From assembly GCA_031552735.1 (NCBI GenBank), contig JAVBMF010000051.1, forward strand, positions 1-51,246: a stretch of DNA of 51,246 nt, read 5' to 3'. Every line of letters starts with the position of its first letter. The stretch's first letter is position 1. The notes under the pieces are model-generated. The model was not told the DNA's origin. It did not search any database and was given only the letters and a program-made list of their open reading frames with translations. Below, one piece after another: positions 31,067 to 40,692 of this stretch. Origin of the DNA: JAVBUY01 sp031552735 (GTDB lineage: Bacteria; Bacillota; Clostridia; Christensenellales; Aristaeellaceae). A program made the position numbers and the translations under genes.

Positions 31067-31558
31067 ATGCAAGAGTTTTTGAAGCTGCTGAGCCCGACGG
31101 ACATTCTGTTCCACGTGATCAACGTGGTCGTTCTGTTCGTCGCGATTCGCGTGTTTGCCTATAAGCCGATCCGCAAATTCATGGACGCCCGCGCGGCCCG
31201 CGTCAATGCCGAACTGGCCGACGCCGCCGAAAAGCAGCGCGCCGCCGATGCCCGCCAGCATACGCTGGACGAGGCGCAGCAGCAGAGCAAGATCGACGCG
31301 GCGCAAGCCATCGCCACAGGCGTGCAGCAGGGACAGAAGACCGCCGACGAGATCATTGACCGCGCCAAGCAGCAGGCCAAGAAGATGCTGGACGACGCGC
31401 AGGCTGAGGCCAACCAGATCATGCTGGAAGCCAAGGAGGCCGTGCGCACGCAGGCCATCAATATGGCGGTGGACATCGCCGCAAAAATGCTCGAGCGCGA
31501 GGTCAGCCCCGAGGATCATCAGAAGATCGTCGAGCAGTTTTTGACGAAGGTGGGATGA
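31067..31558 (+). CDS. atpF: F1Fo ATP synthase subunit b
   Basis: The 163-residue peripheral stalk protein has one N-terminal membrane helix (about 12-32, 'LFHVINVVVLFVAIRVFAY') and a long Ala/Gln/Glu-rich coiled coil to the end. Its length is normal and it carries no extra domain, so the delta N-terminal domain missing from this operon is not hidden here. GGAAGGAACGGAC precedes the ATG. The fused delta-alpha gene begins 4 bases after its stop. Confidence 0.93.
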   Translation: MQEFLKLLSPTDILFHVINVVVLFVAIRVFAYKPIRKFMDARAARVNAELADAAEKQRAADARQHTLDEAQQQSKIDAAQAIATGVQQGQKTADEIIDRAKQQAKKMLDDAQAEANQIMLEAKEAVRTQAINMAVDIAAKMLEREVSPEDHQKIVEQFLTKVG

Positions 31559-31562
31559 AGCA

Positions 31563-33442
<1,880 letters not shown>

Positions 33443-33446
<4 letters not shown>

Positions 33447-34312
33447 GCGCGATCCCAGAGATTCGCCATCGCCTGCGCGTCGTAGAGGACACGCGCAAGA
33501 TCACACGCGCGATGTACCTGATTTCCTCGGCCAAGATGCAGAAGGCGCTGCGCATGCACGAGCGCAACAAGCTATACTTCCAGCGCGTGCGCTCGGATAT
33601 CCGGTTCATCATCGACAACAGCCACGCGCAGCTTGAACACCCGTACTTTCAGGCGCGCGAGGCCAAGAATGTCGCCTATCTGGTGATCGCCGGTGACAAG
33701 GGCATGTGCGGCGCGTACAATGACGACGTGCTCAAGCTGGCAAAGAAAACCGTCACCGCCACAGAGCACGAGCAGACCTCCATCCTGACCATCGGGCAGA
33801 CCGCGGCGGTGTTCTTTCACCGGCTGGGCATGCAGCCCGACGTGCAGTATCTGCACATCAGCCAGAACCCGATGCTGACCTCCTCGCGCGAGATCACGAT
33901 GGAGCTGTGCGACCTGTACGAGAAGAAGCTGCTCGACGAGGTATACGTCATCTACACGCACATGGAGTCAACCACCTCGCTCAAACCCTCGGTGCTGCGG
34001 TTGCTGCCCATTCTGGCCGAGGACTTTGAGGATGTTGACATCCTGCACGAGCAAACCAGCGAGCTGAAGTATTATCCCTCCGAGCCGGAGGTGCTGCAAC
34101 GTCTGGTGCCGCAATACCTGATCGGCCTGACCTTCACCGCCTGCGTGCAGGCCTATGCCAGCGAGCAGTGCGCGCGCATGACCGCGATGGACGCCTCCAC
34201 GCGCAACGCCGACGACATGCTGGGCCGCCTGCGGCTGGAGCTGAACCGCGCCAGACAGAGCGACATTACGCAGGAGCTCAACGAGATTGTGGCGGGCGCC
34301 AGCTCGGTATAG
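33443..34312 (+). CDS. atpG: F1Fo ATP synthase gamma subunit
   Basis: The 289-residue central shaft protein shows the N-terminal coiled coil ('IRHRLRVVEDTRKITRAMYL') and 'ISSAKMQKA', the Rossmann core with 'LVIAGDKGMCGAYN' (about 80-93), and the C-terminal 'SEQCARMTAMDASTRNADDM' helix with 'NRARQSDITQELNEIVAGA'. Length is normal. Its ATG overlaps the alpha stop. A 111-base gap follows before atpD, unusual inside this compact operon and holding a degenerate repeat. Confidence 0.94.
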
Positions 34313-34316
34313 GCGG

Positions 34317-34365
34317 CCGGTGATCAGCGCCCATCTGCGTTGTCGGCGCTGCGGATCAGCCTGTG
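34317..34365. repeat. Degenerate repeat remnant between atpG and atpD
   Basis: GCCCATCTGCGTTGTCGGCG and the following CTGCGGATCAGCC resemble the left part of the repeat at 25503 (CACCCTATCGCGGTGTCAGC and on). There is no complete hairpin. The 111-base gap holds nothing else recognisable except the atpD ribosome site. Confidence 0.35.
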
Positions 34366-34423
34366 ATTCGTTTGATCAGACCCCGCCAAGCCCCTTTATT
34401 CGTCCCCCTGGAAGGAGAACAAC

Positions 34424-35812
34424 ATGCAAGGCAAAGTCATTCGCGTCATTGGCCCCGTGCTGGATATTCAGTTTCCAGAGGGGGAAATGCCCGCGATCCA
34501 CAACTTGGTCTATATCCAGAATGGCACGCAGCGCGTGGCCGCCGAGGTAACCCAGCATTTGGGCGGCGCGGTGCGCTGCGTCGCGCTGGAGGCCACCGAG
34601 GGCATCAGTCGCGGGCTGGACGCCATCGACACCGGTTCGCCGGTGGAAGCGCCGGTCGGCATGAAGCTGCTGGGCCGCGCCATCGACGTGCTGGGCCGCC
34701 CGATCGACGGCAAGGGCGAGGTGTCCGCCGAAACGCACATGCCCATTCACCGCGCCGCGCCGTCCTTTGCGGAGCAGCGGCCGGTGACAACGGTGTTCGA
34801 GACCGGCATCAAGGTTATCGACCTGCTGGCGCCCTATGCGCACGGCGGCAAGATTGGCCTGTTTGGTGGCGCGGGCGTGGGCAAGACCGTGCTGATCCTC
34901 GAACTGATCCATAACATCGCCACCGCGCACGGCGGGTATTCGGTATTTACCGGCGTGGGCGAGCGCAGCCGCGAGGGCAACGACCTGCTGACCGAAATGA
35001 ATGAATCCGGCGTCATTGAGAAAACCGCGCTGGTATTCGGCCAGATGAACGAGCCGCCGGGTGCGCGCATGCGCGTCGCCATGACCGGCCTGACACTTGC
35101 CGAGTATTTCCGCGATGTGCAGAAGCAGAATGTGCTGCTGTTCATCGACAACATTTTCCGCTATATCCAGGCGGGCAGCGAGGTATCGGCGCTGCTGGGG
35201 CGCATGCCCTCGGCGGTCGGCTACCAGCCCACGCTGGCCAACGAGGTCGGCGCGTTGGAGGAACGCATCGCATCCACTGCCAACGGTTCGATCACGTCGG
35301 TGCAGGCCATCTATGTGCCCGCCGACGACCTGACCGACCCGGCTCCGGCGGCGATCTTCTCGCATCTGGACGCCACCACCGTGCTGTCGCGCCAGGTAGC
35401 CGAGCTGGGCATCTATCCGGCGGTGTCGCCGCTGGACTCCGGCAGCCGCATCCTTGATCCGGCGATCGTCGGGCAGGAGCACTACTCCGTCGCGCTGCGC
35501 GTGCAGGAGTCGTTGCAGCGCTATCGCGAGTTGCAGGACATCATCGCGATCCTGGGCATGGACGAACTGTCCGAGGAGGATCGCCTGATCGTGCATCGCG
35601 CGCGCCGCATCCAGCGCTTTCTGTCGCAGCCGATGTTCGTCGCCGAGGTGTTCTCCGGCATCCCGGGCAAGTATGTGAAGGTGCAGGACACGATTGCGTC
35701 GTTTAAGGCCATCGTCAACGGCGAGGCAGACAACCTGCCGGAGGCCGCGTTCTTTATGGCCGGTGATCTGGAGGATGTGCGGCGCGCCGCGCGCGCCATG
35801 GAGGGCAAGTAA
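34424..35812 (+). CDS. atpD: F1Fo ATP synthase beta subunit
   Basis: The catalytic subunit, 462 residues. It has the P-loop 'GGAGVGKT' (148-155), the catalytic glutamate in 'GVGERSREGNDL' (about 178-189), the Walker B region 'NVLLFIDNIFRY', and 'PSAVGYQPTLANEVGALEER'. AAGGAGAACAAC lies before the ATG. atpC begins directly after the stop. Length and motifs are normal, so the enzyme is expected to be active despite the altered delta arrangement. Confidence 0.96.
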   Translation: MQGKVIRVIGPVLDIQFPEGEMPAIHNLVYIQNGTQRVAAEVTQHLGGAVRCVALEATEGISRGLDAIDTGSPVEAPVGMKLLGRAIDVLGRPIDGKGEVSAETHMPIHRAAPSFAEQRPVTTVFETGIKVIDLLAPYAHGGKIGLFGGAGVGKTVLILELIHNIATAHGGYSVFTGVGERSREGNDLLTEMNESGVIEKTALVFGQMNEPPGARMRVAMTGLTLAEYFRDVQKQNVLLFIDNIFRYIQAGSEVSALLGRMPSAVGYQPTLANEVGALEERIASTANGSITSVQAIYVPADDLTDPAPAAIFSHLDATTVLSRQVAELGIYPAVSPLDSGSRILDPAIVGQEHYSVALRVQESLQRYRELQDIIAILGMDELSEEDRLIVHRARRIQRFLSQPMFVAEVFSGIPGKYVKVQDTIASFKAIVNGEADNLPEAAFFMAGDLEDVRRAARAMEGK

Positions 35813-36226
35813 ATGGCACACACCTTTCGCCTGCAAATCATCACGCCGGAGCGCAGCTTTTTTGACGCGCAGGTCGAGATGGTGGTGATCATCGCGCCCG
35901 ATGGCGAGATCGGCATCATGGCCGGGCACTCGCCGATGGTGATCTCGATGAAGGAAGGCGCGATTCGCATCCAGCAGAACGGCAAGTGGCGCGTCGCCGC
36001 GTCGTCCGACGGCTTTGCCACCGTCACCGCCGACGAGGTGCTGCTGCTGATGCAGACCGTCGAGTGGCCCGAGGAGATCGACCGCGCGCGTGCCGAGCGC
36101 GACCGCCAACTGGCCGAGGAGAAGATTCGCCAGAAAAAGAGCATGCACGAGTACTATATCGCGCGCTCGATGCTGGCGCGCGCGATGGTGAGACTGCGCG
36201 TGTCGGACCGCAGCGGGCACTCGTAA
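35813..36226 (+). CDS. atpC: F1Fo ATP synthase epsilon subunit
   Basis: The 137-residue protein has the N-terminal beta sandwich ('FRLQIITPERSFFDAQVEMV', 'PDGEIGIMAGHSPMVISM') and two C-terminal helices rich in Arg, Glu and Ala that can inhibit ATPase activity. It starts at the base after the atpD stop and closes the operon. A strong terminator follows 7 bases later. Confidence 0.94.
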   Translation: MAHTFRLQIITPERSFFDAQVEMVVIIAPDGEIGIMAGHSPMVISMKEGAIRIQQNGKWRVAASSDGFATVTADEVLLLMQTVEWPEEIDRARAERDRQLAEEKIRQKKSMHEYYIARSMLARAMVRLRVSDRSGHS

Positions 36227-36233
36227 GCGTCAT

Positions 36234-36257
36234 AACCACCCAACCGGGTGGTTTTTT
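36234..36257 (+). terminator. Terminator of the ATP synthase operon
   Basis: An 8-bp perfect stem AACCACCC/GGGTGGTT with a 4-base loop runs into a total of six T. Confidence 0.88.
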
Positions 36258-36354
36258 GCTGTACAGGAGCACAGACCTTCCGTTGACACTTCCAAAAACT
36301 GTCGGTTTGTGGTATGCTAACCCAATATGAAATCATGATACGGAGGAAGAATGT

Positions 36355-36993
36355 GTGCGTAAAAAGTGGATTTGGGCCGCGATAGCGGCGTTGATTGTGG
36401 TGGCGTTGGTGGCTGCGGTGGCAGGCGTGATGATCTGGCGGCAGAATCTGCCGACAGTGTATACCAGCGAAGAGCTGGGTTACAGCTTTGCGGTGCCCAG
36501 AGACTGCAAGGTAGTGGATGGCAAGAATGCGCAGTCGCTGCTGGATGAGGGCAGCAAGGAAATTGAACTCACTGATCAGGTGAAGGCGATTCTGGAGCAG
36601 GCAAAAAACACCCAGATTGTCATGATGCTGCTTGACACGGTACAGGAAAAGAACTTCACCAACAACATGAATGTGGTGACGCAGGATCTGGGTCAGGTGG
36701 TTGACACCAAGGACCTGATGATTATGAGCGATCAACTGAGTGCGCAATATCAGGCGATGTTCCAGGGTTTCACGATGGCAGCGCCTTGCGAAATCAAAAC
36801 CTTTGGCAAGCGCGACGTGATGATGCTGCGCGGCGAATATACGCTCAACGGCGTGGAACTGACCATTTGCCAGGGCTTCTTTATGGAAGGCTCGATGATG
36901 TACAATCTGACGCTGACCACTTGTCGCGAAGAATTTGATGCTTGCTATCCGAAGATGGAGGGCGTGCTGTCTACATTCAAGACCGCGAAGTAA
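36355..36993 (+). CDS. Membrane-anchored extracytoplasmic protein (PsbP/DUF1795-like)
   Basis: The 212-residue protein has an N-terminal membrane anchor (about 5-28, 'WIWAAIAALIVVALVAAVAG') and an extracytoplasmic domain. The pattern 'YTSEELGYSFAVPRDCKVVD' followed later by 'YNLTLTTCREEFDACYPKME' recalls PsbP/DUF1795-type proteins; this is weak. The start is GTG at 36355, with CGGAGG upstream; the ATG 4 bases earlier is in another frame with an immediate stop. Upstream lies TATGCT with a TG extension as a likely -10. A single-gene unit ending at a terminator. Confidence 0.7.
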   Translation: MRKKWIWAAIAALIVVALVAAVAGVMIWRQNLPTVYTSEELGYSFAVPRDCKVVDGKNAQSLLDEGSKEIELTDQVKAILEQAKNTQIVMMLLDTVQEKNFTNNMNVVTQDLGQVVDTKDLMIMSDQLSAQYQAMFQGFTMAAPCEIKTFGKRDVMMLRGEYTLNGVELTICQGFFMEGSMMYNLTLTTCREEFDACYPKMEGVLSTFKTAK

Positions 36994-37012
36994 ACGCATT
37001 GCGTGATACGCG

Positions 37013-37039
37013 AGGCGCGCCGCTTTTGGCGCGCCTTTT
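37013..37039 (+). terminator. Intrinsic terminator after the anchored protein
   Basis: A 9-bp perfect stem AGGCGCGCC/GGCGCGCCT is followed by TTTG. Confidence 0.75.
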
Positions 37040-37097
37040 GCATGCGCGCGCAAGGTGCCACATATGCTCTACCAACAAGACCGGGGAGGAAGCGCGC

Positions 37098-37343
37098 ATG
37101 TTGGTGTCATGGGTGTGGGTGCTGGCGCTGGCGGGATTGATGGCGGGATTGTTTTGGCTGGGGCGGCTATTGGTGCGCGGCAGTGGTTGGCGCAGGCTGA
37201 TACACGCTTGTCTGGGGATTGGCGTGCTGTTTGCCGCACAGGCGTTTGTCGGTGGCGTATCGGTCAATCTGGTGACGCTGGCGGTGTCCGGCGTATTGGG
37301 TGTGCCCGGCGCGGTGATGTCGGTGGTGCTCACATTGCTGTAG
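37098..37343 (+). CDS. BofA-family protein
   Basis: The 81-residue protein has two to three membrane helices and ends 'NLVTLAVSGVLGVPGAVMSV' then VLTLL, the diagnostic end of BofA (usually 'GiLGiPGv'). In Bacillus BofA holds the SpoIVFB protease inactive and so delays pro-sigma-K processing in the mother cell. Its presence supports a spore-forming ancestry. GGGGAGGAAGCGCGC precedes the ATG. It stands alone before the cggR promoter. Confidence 0.82.
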   Translation: MLVSWVWVLALAGLMAGLFWLGRLLVRGSGWRRLIHACLGIGVLFAAQAFVGGVSVNLVTLAVSGVLGVPGAVMSVVLTLL

Positions 37344-37363
37344 CAAAAAAGACCAAAAACTGC

Positions 37364-37392
37364 TTGCGTATCGGAGAACGATCCGCTATACT
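37364..37392 (+). promoter_or_regulatory. Promoter of the cggR glycolytic operon
   Basis: TTGCGT and TATACT are 17 bases apart, 52 bases before the cggR ATG. Confidence 0.75.
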
Positions 37393-37444
37393 ATCCTGCG
37401 GGTCAAGAATGGACAAGCGGGGCAAAATTTGCCCGAAGGGGATT

Positions 37445-38500
37445 ATGGAGCTGGATATGCTGCACAACCTAGGAAGCCTAGCGCCCGATCTGTTGGCGGA
37501 AATTGCCAAGCGGGCGTGGGTTTTGGAGCGCATCGCGGTGCTGCAACCCATTGGACGGCGGGCACTGGCGTTGCGCCTCCGCTTGCCGGAGCGCGAGGTG
37601 CGCGCCGTGGCGCAGGCACTGCGCGAGGCAGGTCATATCACACTGGATGCCGCCGGCATGTGCATCACGCCGCAAGCCGAGCCGCTGTTGGAGGACGCGC
37701 GCGCGTTGAGCCACCGGCTGCGCGGCCTGTCAATGCTGGAGGGCGCGCTGTCGCGCCAACTGGGCGTCCAGCGCGTGGTCATTGTGCCCGGCGATGTCGA
37801 TCAGGACCCTGAAGTGCTGCGCGAGATCGGGCGCATCGCGGCGCAGCGTCTGCGCGCGCTGCTGCTGCCAGGCGACGTGCTGGCGGTGACCGGCGGCTCG
37901 ACCATCCAACAGGTAGCCGCGCATCTGCCCAGCGGCGCGCCGCTGGACGTGCTGGTGCTGCCCGCGCGCGGCGGCATGGGTCGCGCGGTGGAGACGCAGG
38001 CCGATACGCTGGCGGCGGAGTTTGCGCGCAAGCTGGGGGGCCACCACCGGTTGCTGCACCTGCCTGACCAGATGGCGCAGGGCGCGTGGCAGGAAATGCT
38101 GAAGATGCCCGAGGTGCGCGAAACCATCGACTTGCTGCACCGCACCGACGTACTGCTGTACGGCATTGGCCGTACGGATGAAATGATGGCCTCGCGACGG
38201 CTGAACGCCGACATCGTGCGGCAAATCACCGACAAAGGCGCGGTGGCGGAGGCGTTCGGCTACTACTTCGACGAAAAGGGCAAGGCGGTGTATGCCGCCA
38301 GCAGCGTTGGGCTGGACCTGACCGCCATGACCGATGTGCGCACGGTGATCGCGGTGGCTGCCGGGGCCAGCAAGGCCGAGGCGATCCAAGCGGTCATGCG
38401 CTCGCGCGAGCACGCGCTGCTGGTGACCGACGAGGGCGCGGCAACGCGTATGCTGGAGCTGTGCAAGGCCGCCAGTATCGACAATTCCGCATCGGCGTGA
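37445..38500 (+). CDS. cggR: CggR-type central glycolytic regulator (SorC family)
   Basis: The 351-residue protein has an N-terminal helix-turn-helix (about 20-80, 'IAVLQPIGRRALALRLRLPE') and a SorC-type sugar-phosphate-binding domain (about 95-345, 'GDVLAVTGGSTIQQVAAHLP', 'LLYGIGRTDEMMASRRL'). CggR represses the glycolytic operon and is released by fructose 1,6-bisphosphate. Its place directly before pgk-tpiA-gpmI supports this. In Bacillus gapA comes between cggR and pgk, but it is missing here. The ATG at 37445 follows AAGGGG. A second promoter for pgk lies over its last codons. Confidence 0.9.
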   Translation: MELDMLHNLGSLAPDLLAEIAKRAWVLERIAVLQPIGRRALALRLRLPEREVRAVAQALREAGHITLDAAGMCITPQAEPLLEDARALSHRLRGLSMLEGALSRQLGVQRVVIVPGDVDQDPEVLREIGRIAAQRLRALLLPGDVLAVTGGSTIQQVAAHLPSGAPLDVLVLPARGGMGRAVETQADTLAAEFARKLGGHHRLLHLPDQMAQGAWQEMLKMPEVRETIDLLHRTDVLLYGIGRTDEMMASRRLNADIVRQITDKGAVAEAFGYYFDEKGKAVYAASSVGLDLTAMTDVRTVIAVAAGASKAEAIQAVMRSREHALLVTDEGAATRMLELCKAASIDNSASA

Positions 38501-38506
38501 TAGAAT
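38478..38506 (+). promoter_or_regulatory. Internal promoter for pgk
   Basis: TCGACA and TAGAAT are 17 bases apart, each one base from consensus, across the cggR stop. A GC hairpin with arms GCGGGCTTT and AAAGCCGC follows at about 38510-38531 and could be a leader structure or operator. Confidence 0.6.
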
Positions 38507-38575
38507 GGACGCGGGCTTTGGATAAAGCCGCTACCATAAATAATCCTTACGGACGATAATAAAGGAGTGTGCACC

Positions 38576-39760
38576 ATGGCCAAGAAAACCATCGAGGACA
38601 TCCAGGTATCGGGGAAGAAAGTGCTGGTTCGCTGCGACTTCAATGTGCCGCTGGACGCGGACAACAACATCACCGATGAGAACCGCATCATCGGCGCGAT
38701 GCCCACCATCGAGTACCTGATCAAGCATGGCGCGAAGGTTATTCTGTGCTCGCACCTGGGCCGCCCGAAGGGTGAATTTAATAAGAAATACTCGCTGGCG
38801 CCGGTGGCTGCCCGCCTGTCCCAGTTGCTGAAGAAGGACGTCAAGCTGGCCGATGACGTGATCGGTGATTCCGCCAAGAAGCTGGCGACTGAGCTGAAGG
38901 ACGGCGACGTCATGCTATTGGAGAACCTGCGCTTCCACAAGGAAGAGGAAGCCAACGATCCCGCGTTCGCTAAGGCGCTGGCCGATCTGGCGGAGGTCTA
39001 TGTCAACGACGCGTTTGGCACCGCGCACCGCGCGCACGCGTCCACCGAGGGCGTGGCGCACTACCTGCCCTCCGTGTGCGGCTATCTGATCCAGAAGGAA
39101 CTGGATGTGATGGGCAAGGCGCTGGACAACCCGGATCGCCCGTTCGTCGCCATCCTGGGCGGCGCGAAGGTGTCCGACAAGATCGGCGTGATCAATAACC
39201 TGCTTGACAAGGTCGATGTGCTGATCATCGGCGGCGGCATGGCGTACACCTTCCAGAAGGCGATGGGCGGCAACATCGGCAACTCGCTGCTGGAGGCCGA
39301 CAAGGTTGATCTGGCCAAGGAGCTGCTCGCCAAGGCCGCCAAGAAGGGCGTGCGTCTGATGCTGCCGGTGGACAACGAGGCCGGGGACAAGTTCAGCAAC
39401 GACGCGCTGCGCATCACGGTGCATTCTCAAGATATCCCCGATGGGTTCGAGGGCATGGACATCGGTCCGAATACCCGCGTGATCTTCGGCGCGGAAGTCG
39501 CGCGCGCCAAGACCGTCATCTGGAATGGCCCCATGGGCGTGTTCGAGTTTGACAACTTTGCCGAGGGCACCCGCGACATCGCCCGCGCGATGAGCGAGTG
39601 CAAGGGCGTCACCATCATTGGCGGCGGCGACTCTGCCGCGGCGGTCGAGCAGATGGGCTTTGCCAAGAAAATGACCCACGTATCCACCGGCGGTGGTGCG
39701 TCGCTGGAGTTCTTGGAAGGCATCGAATTGCCCGGCGTCGCTGCATTGAACGATAAATAA
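38576..39760 (+). CDS. pgk: Phosphoglycerate kinase
   Basis: Pgk makes ATP and 3-phosphoglycerate from 1,3-bisphosphoglycerate. The 394-residue protein has 'KKVLVRCDFNVPLDADNNIT', 'LCSHLGRPKGE', 'LLENLRFHKEEEAND', 'FVAILGGAKVSDKI', 'VIWNGPMGVFEFDNFAEGT' and the C-terminal 'VSTGGGASLEFLEG', all expected. The ATG at 38576 has AAAGGAG at 9 bases. A GTG 9 bases upstream lies within the ribosome site and is rejected. A 185-base gap with a hairpin repeat separates it from tpiA. Confidence 0.97.
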   Translation: MAKKTIEDIQVSGKKVLVRCDFNVPLDADNNITDENRIIGAMPTIEYLIKHGAKVILCSHLGRPKGEFNKKYSLAPVAARLSQLLKKDVKLADDVIGDSAKKLATELKDGDVMLLENLRFHKEEEANDPAFAKALADLAEVYVNDAFGTAHRAHASTEGVAHYLPSVCGYLIQKELDVMGKALDNPDRPFVAILGGAKVSDKIGVINNLLDKVDVLIIGGGMAYTFQKAMGGNIGNSLLEADKVDLAKELLAKAAKKGVRLMLPVDNEAGDKFSNDALRITVHSQDIPDGFEGMDIGPNTRVIFGAEVARAKTVIWNGPMGVFEFDNFAEGTRDIARAMSECKGVTIIGGGDSAAAVEQMGFAKKMTHVSTGGGASLEFLEGIELPGVAALNDK

Positions 39761-39774
39761 AGCCGCGCGCACAG

Positions 39775-39880
39775 GCGGGCGATTGGCGGTGTCGCCTGCG
39801 CCCTTCCAGTCGGTCACGTATGACACGATACGCTCCCGACTGGGCGGGCTTGGCTCCTAGCCACTCATCCCGCCTGAGCA
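39775..39880. repeat. Dispersed hairpin repeat between pgk and tpiA
   Basis: The core CCAGTCGG (39806-39813) pairs with CCGACTGG (39836-39843), with inner CGTAT/ATACG. It shares the segment GTATGACACGATACGC with GTATGTCACGATACGC of the units at 25503 and 25628, and the left context GGCGGTGTCGCCTGCGCC is also related. The outer arms differ, but base pairing is kept. Confidence 0.7.
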
Positions 39881-39945
39881 CGCGCTTCGGACAACGAGAG
39901 GGCGGCGAAAGCCAGCCCTCGACTTTTTGAGAGGATGAAACCTGT

Positions 39946-40689
39946 ATGAGAAAACCGATCATTGCTGGTAACTGGAAGATGAACAAGACCCCTGCTGAGG
40001 CAAAAGAACTGGTCGAGGCGCTGAAACCGTTGGTCAAGGACGCGAAGTGCGACGTGGTGGTGTGCACCCCTGCGGTGGACTTCGCGGCGGTCGTCGAGGC
40101 GACGCGCGGCACCAACATCGCGCTGGGCGCGCAGAATATGCACTACAAAGAGAGCGGCGCTTTCACCGGCGAACTGTCGGCGGCGATGCTGTTGGCTGCG
40201 GGTTGCAAGTACGTCATTCTCGGCCATAGCGAGCGCCGCCAGTACTTTGGCGAAACCGATGAGAGCGTCAATAAAAAGACGCTGGCCGCCGTGGCCGCCG
40301 GGCTGGTCCCGATCATTTGCGTGGGCGAAGTCAAGAGCCAGCGCGAAGAGGGCTACACCAACACGTTGGTCGCCTACCAGACGCTGACCGCGCTGACCGG
40401 GCTGAACAGCGCGCAGGTGGCTGATGTGGTGATTGCGTACGAGCCGGTCTGGGCGATCGGCACCGGACTGACCGCCACCGACGAGCAGGCCAACGAGACC
40501 ATTGGCGTCATCCGCCAGGCCATTCGCGGCGCGTATGGCGATGCCGCCGATAAGGTGCGCATCCAATACGGCGGCAGCATGAACGCCGCTAACGCGCACG
40601 GTTTGATGCAGCAGCCCGAGATCGACGGCGGGCTGATTGGCGGCGCGTCGCTGAAGGCGGCGGACTTTGCGAAAGTTGTGGAGATGTAA
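39946..40689 (+). CDS. tpiA: Triosephosphate isomerase
   Basis: TpiA interconverts DHAP and glyceraldehyde 3-phosphate. The 247-residue TIM barrel has Asn9/Lys11 in 'AGNWKMNKT', the electrophilic His94 in 'LGHSERRQYF', catalytic Glu166 in 'IAYEPVWAIGTG', and the phosphate loop 'IQYGGSMNAANA'. Length is normal. GAGAGGATGAAACCTGT lies before the ATG. gpmI follows 3 bases after its stop. Confidence 0.97.
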   Translation: MRKPIIAGNWKMNKTPAEAKELVEALKPLVKDAKCDVVVCTPAVDFAAVVEATRGTNIALGAQNMHYKESGAFTGELSAAMLLAAGCKYVILGHSERRQYFGETDESVNKKTLAAVAAGLVPIICVGEVKSQREEGYTNTLVAYQTLTALTGLNSAQVADVVIAYEPVWAIGTGLTATDEQANETIGVIRQAIRGAYGDAADKVRIQYGGSMNAANAHGLMQQPEIDGGLIGGASLKAADFAKVVEM

Positions 40690-40692
40690 AAT

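Noticed and set aside
34376..36220. 614-codon minus-strand frame opposite atpD and atpC
   Set aside because: It is a shadow of the strongly conserved beta and epsilon genes, His/Arg-rich as expected from reversed GC-rich codons.
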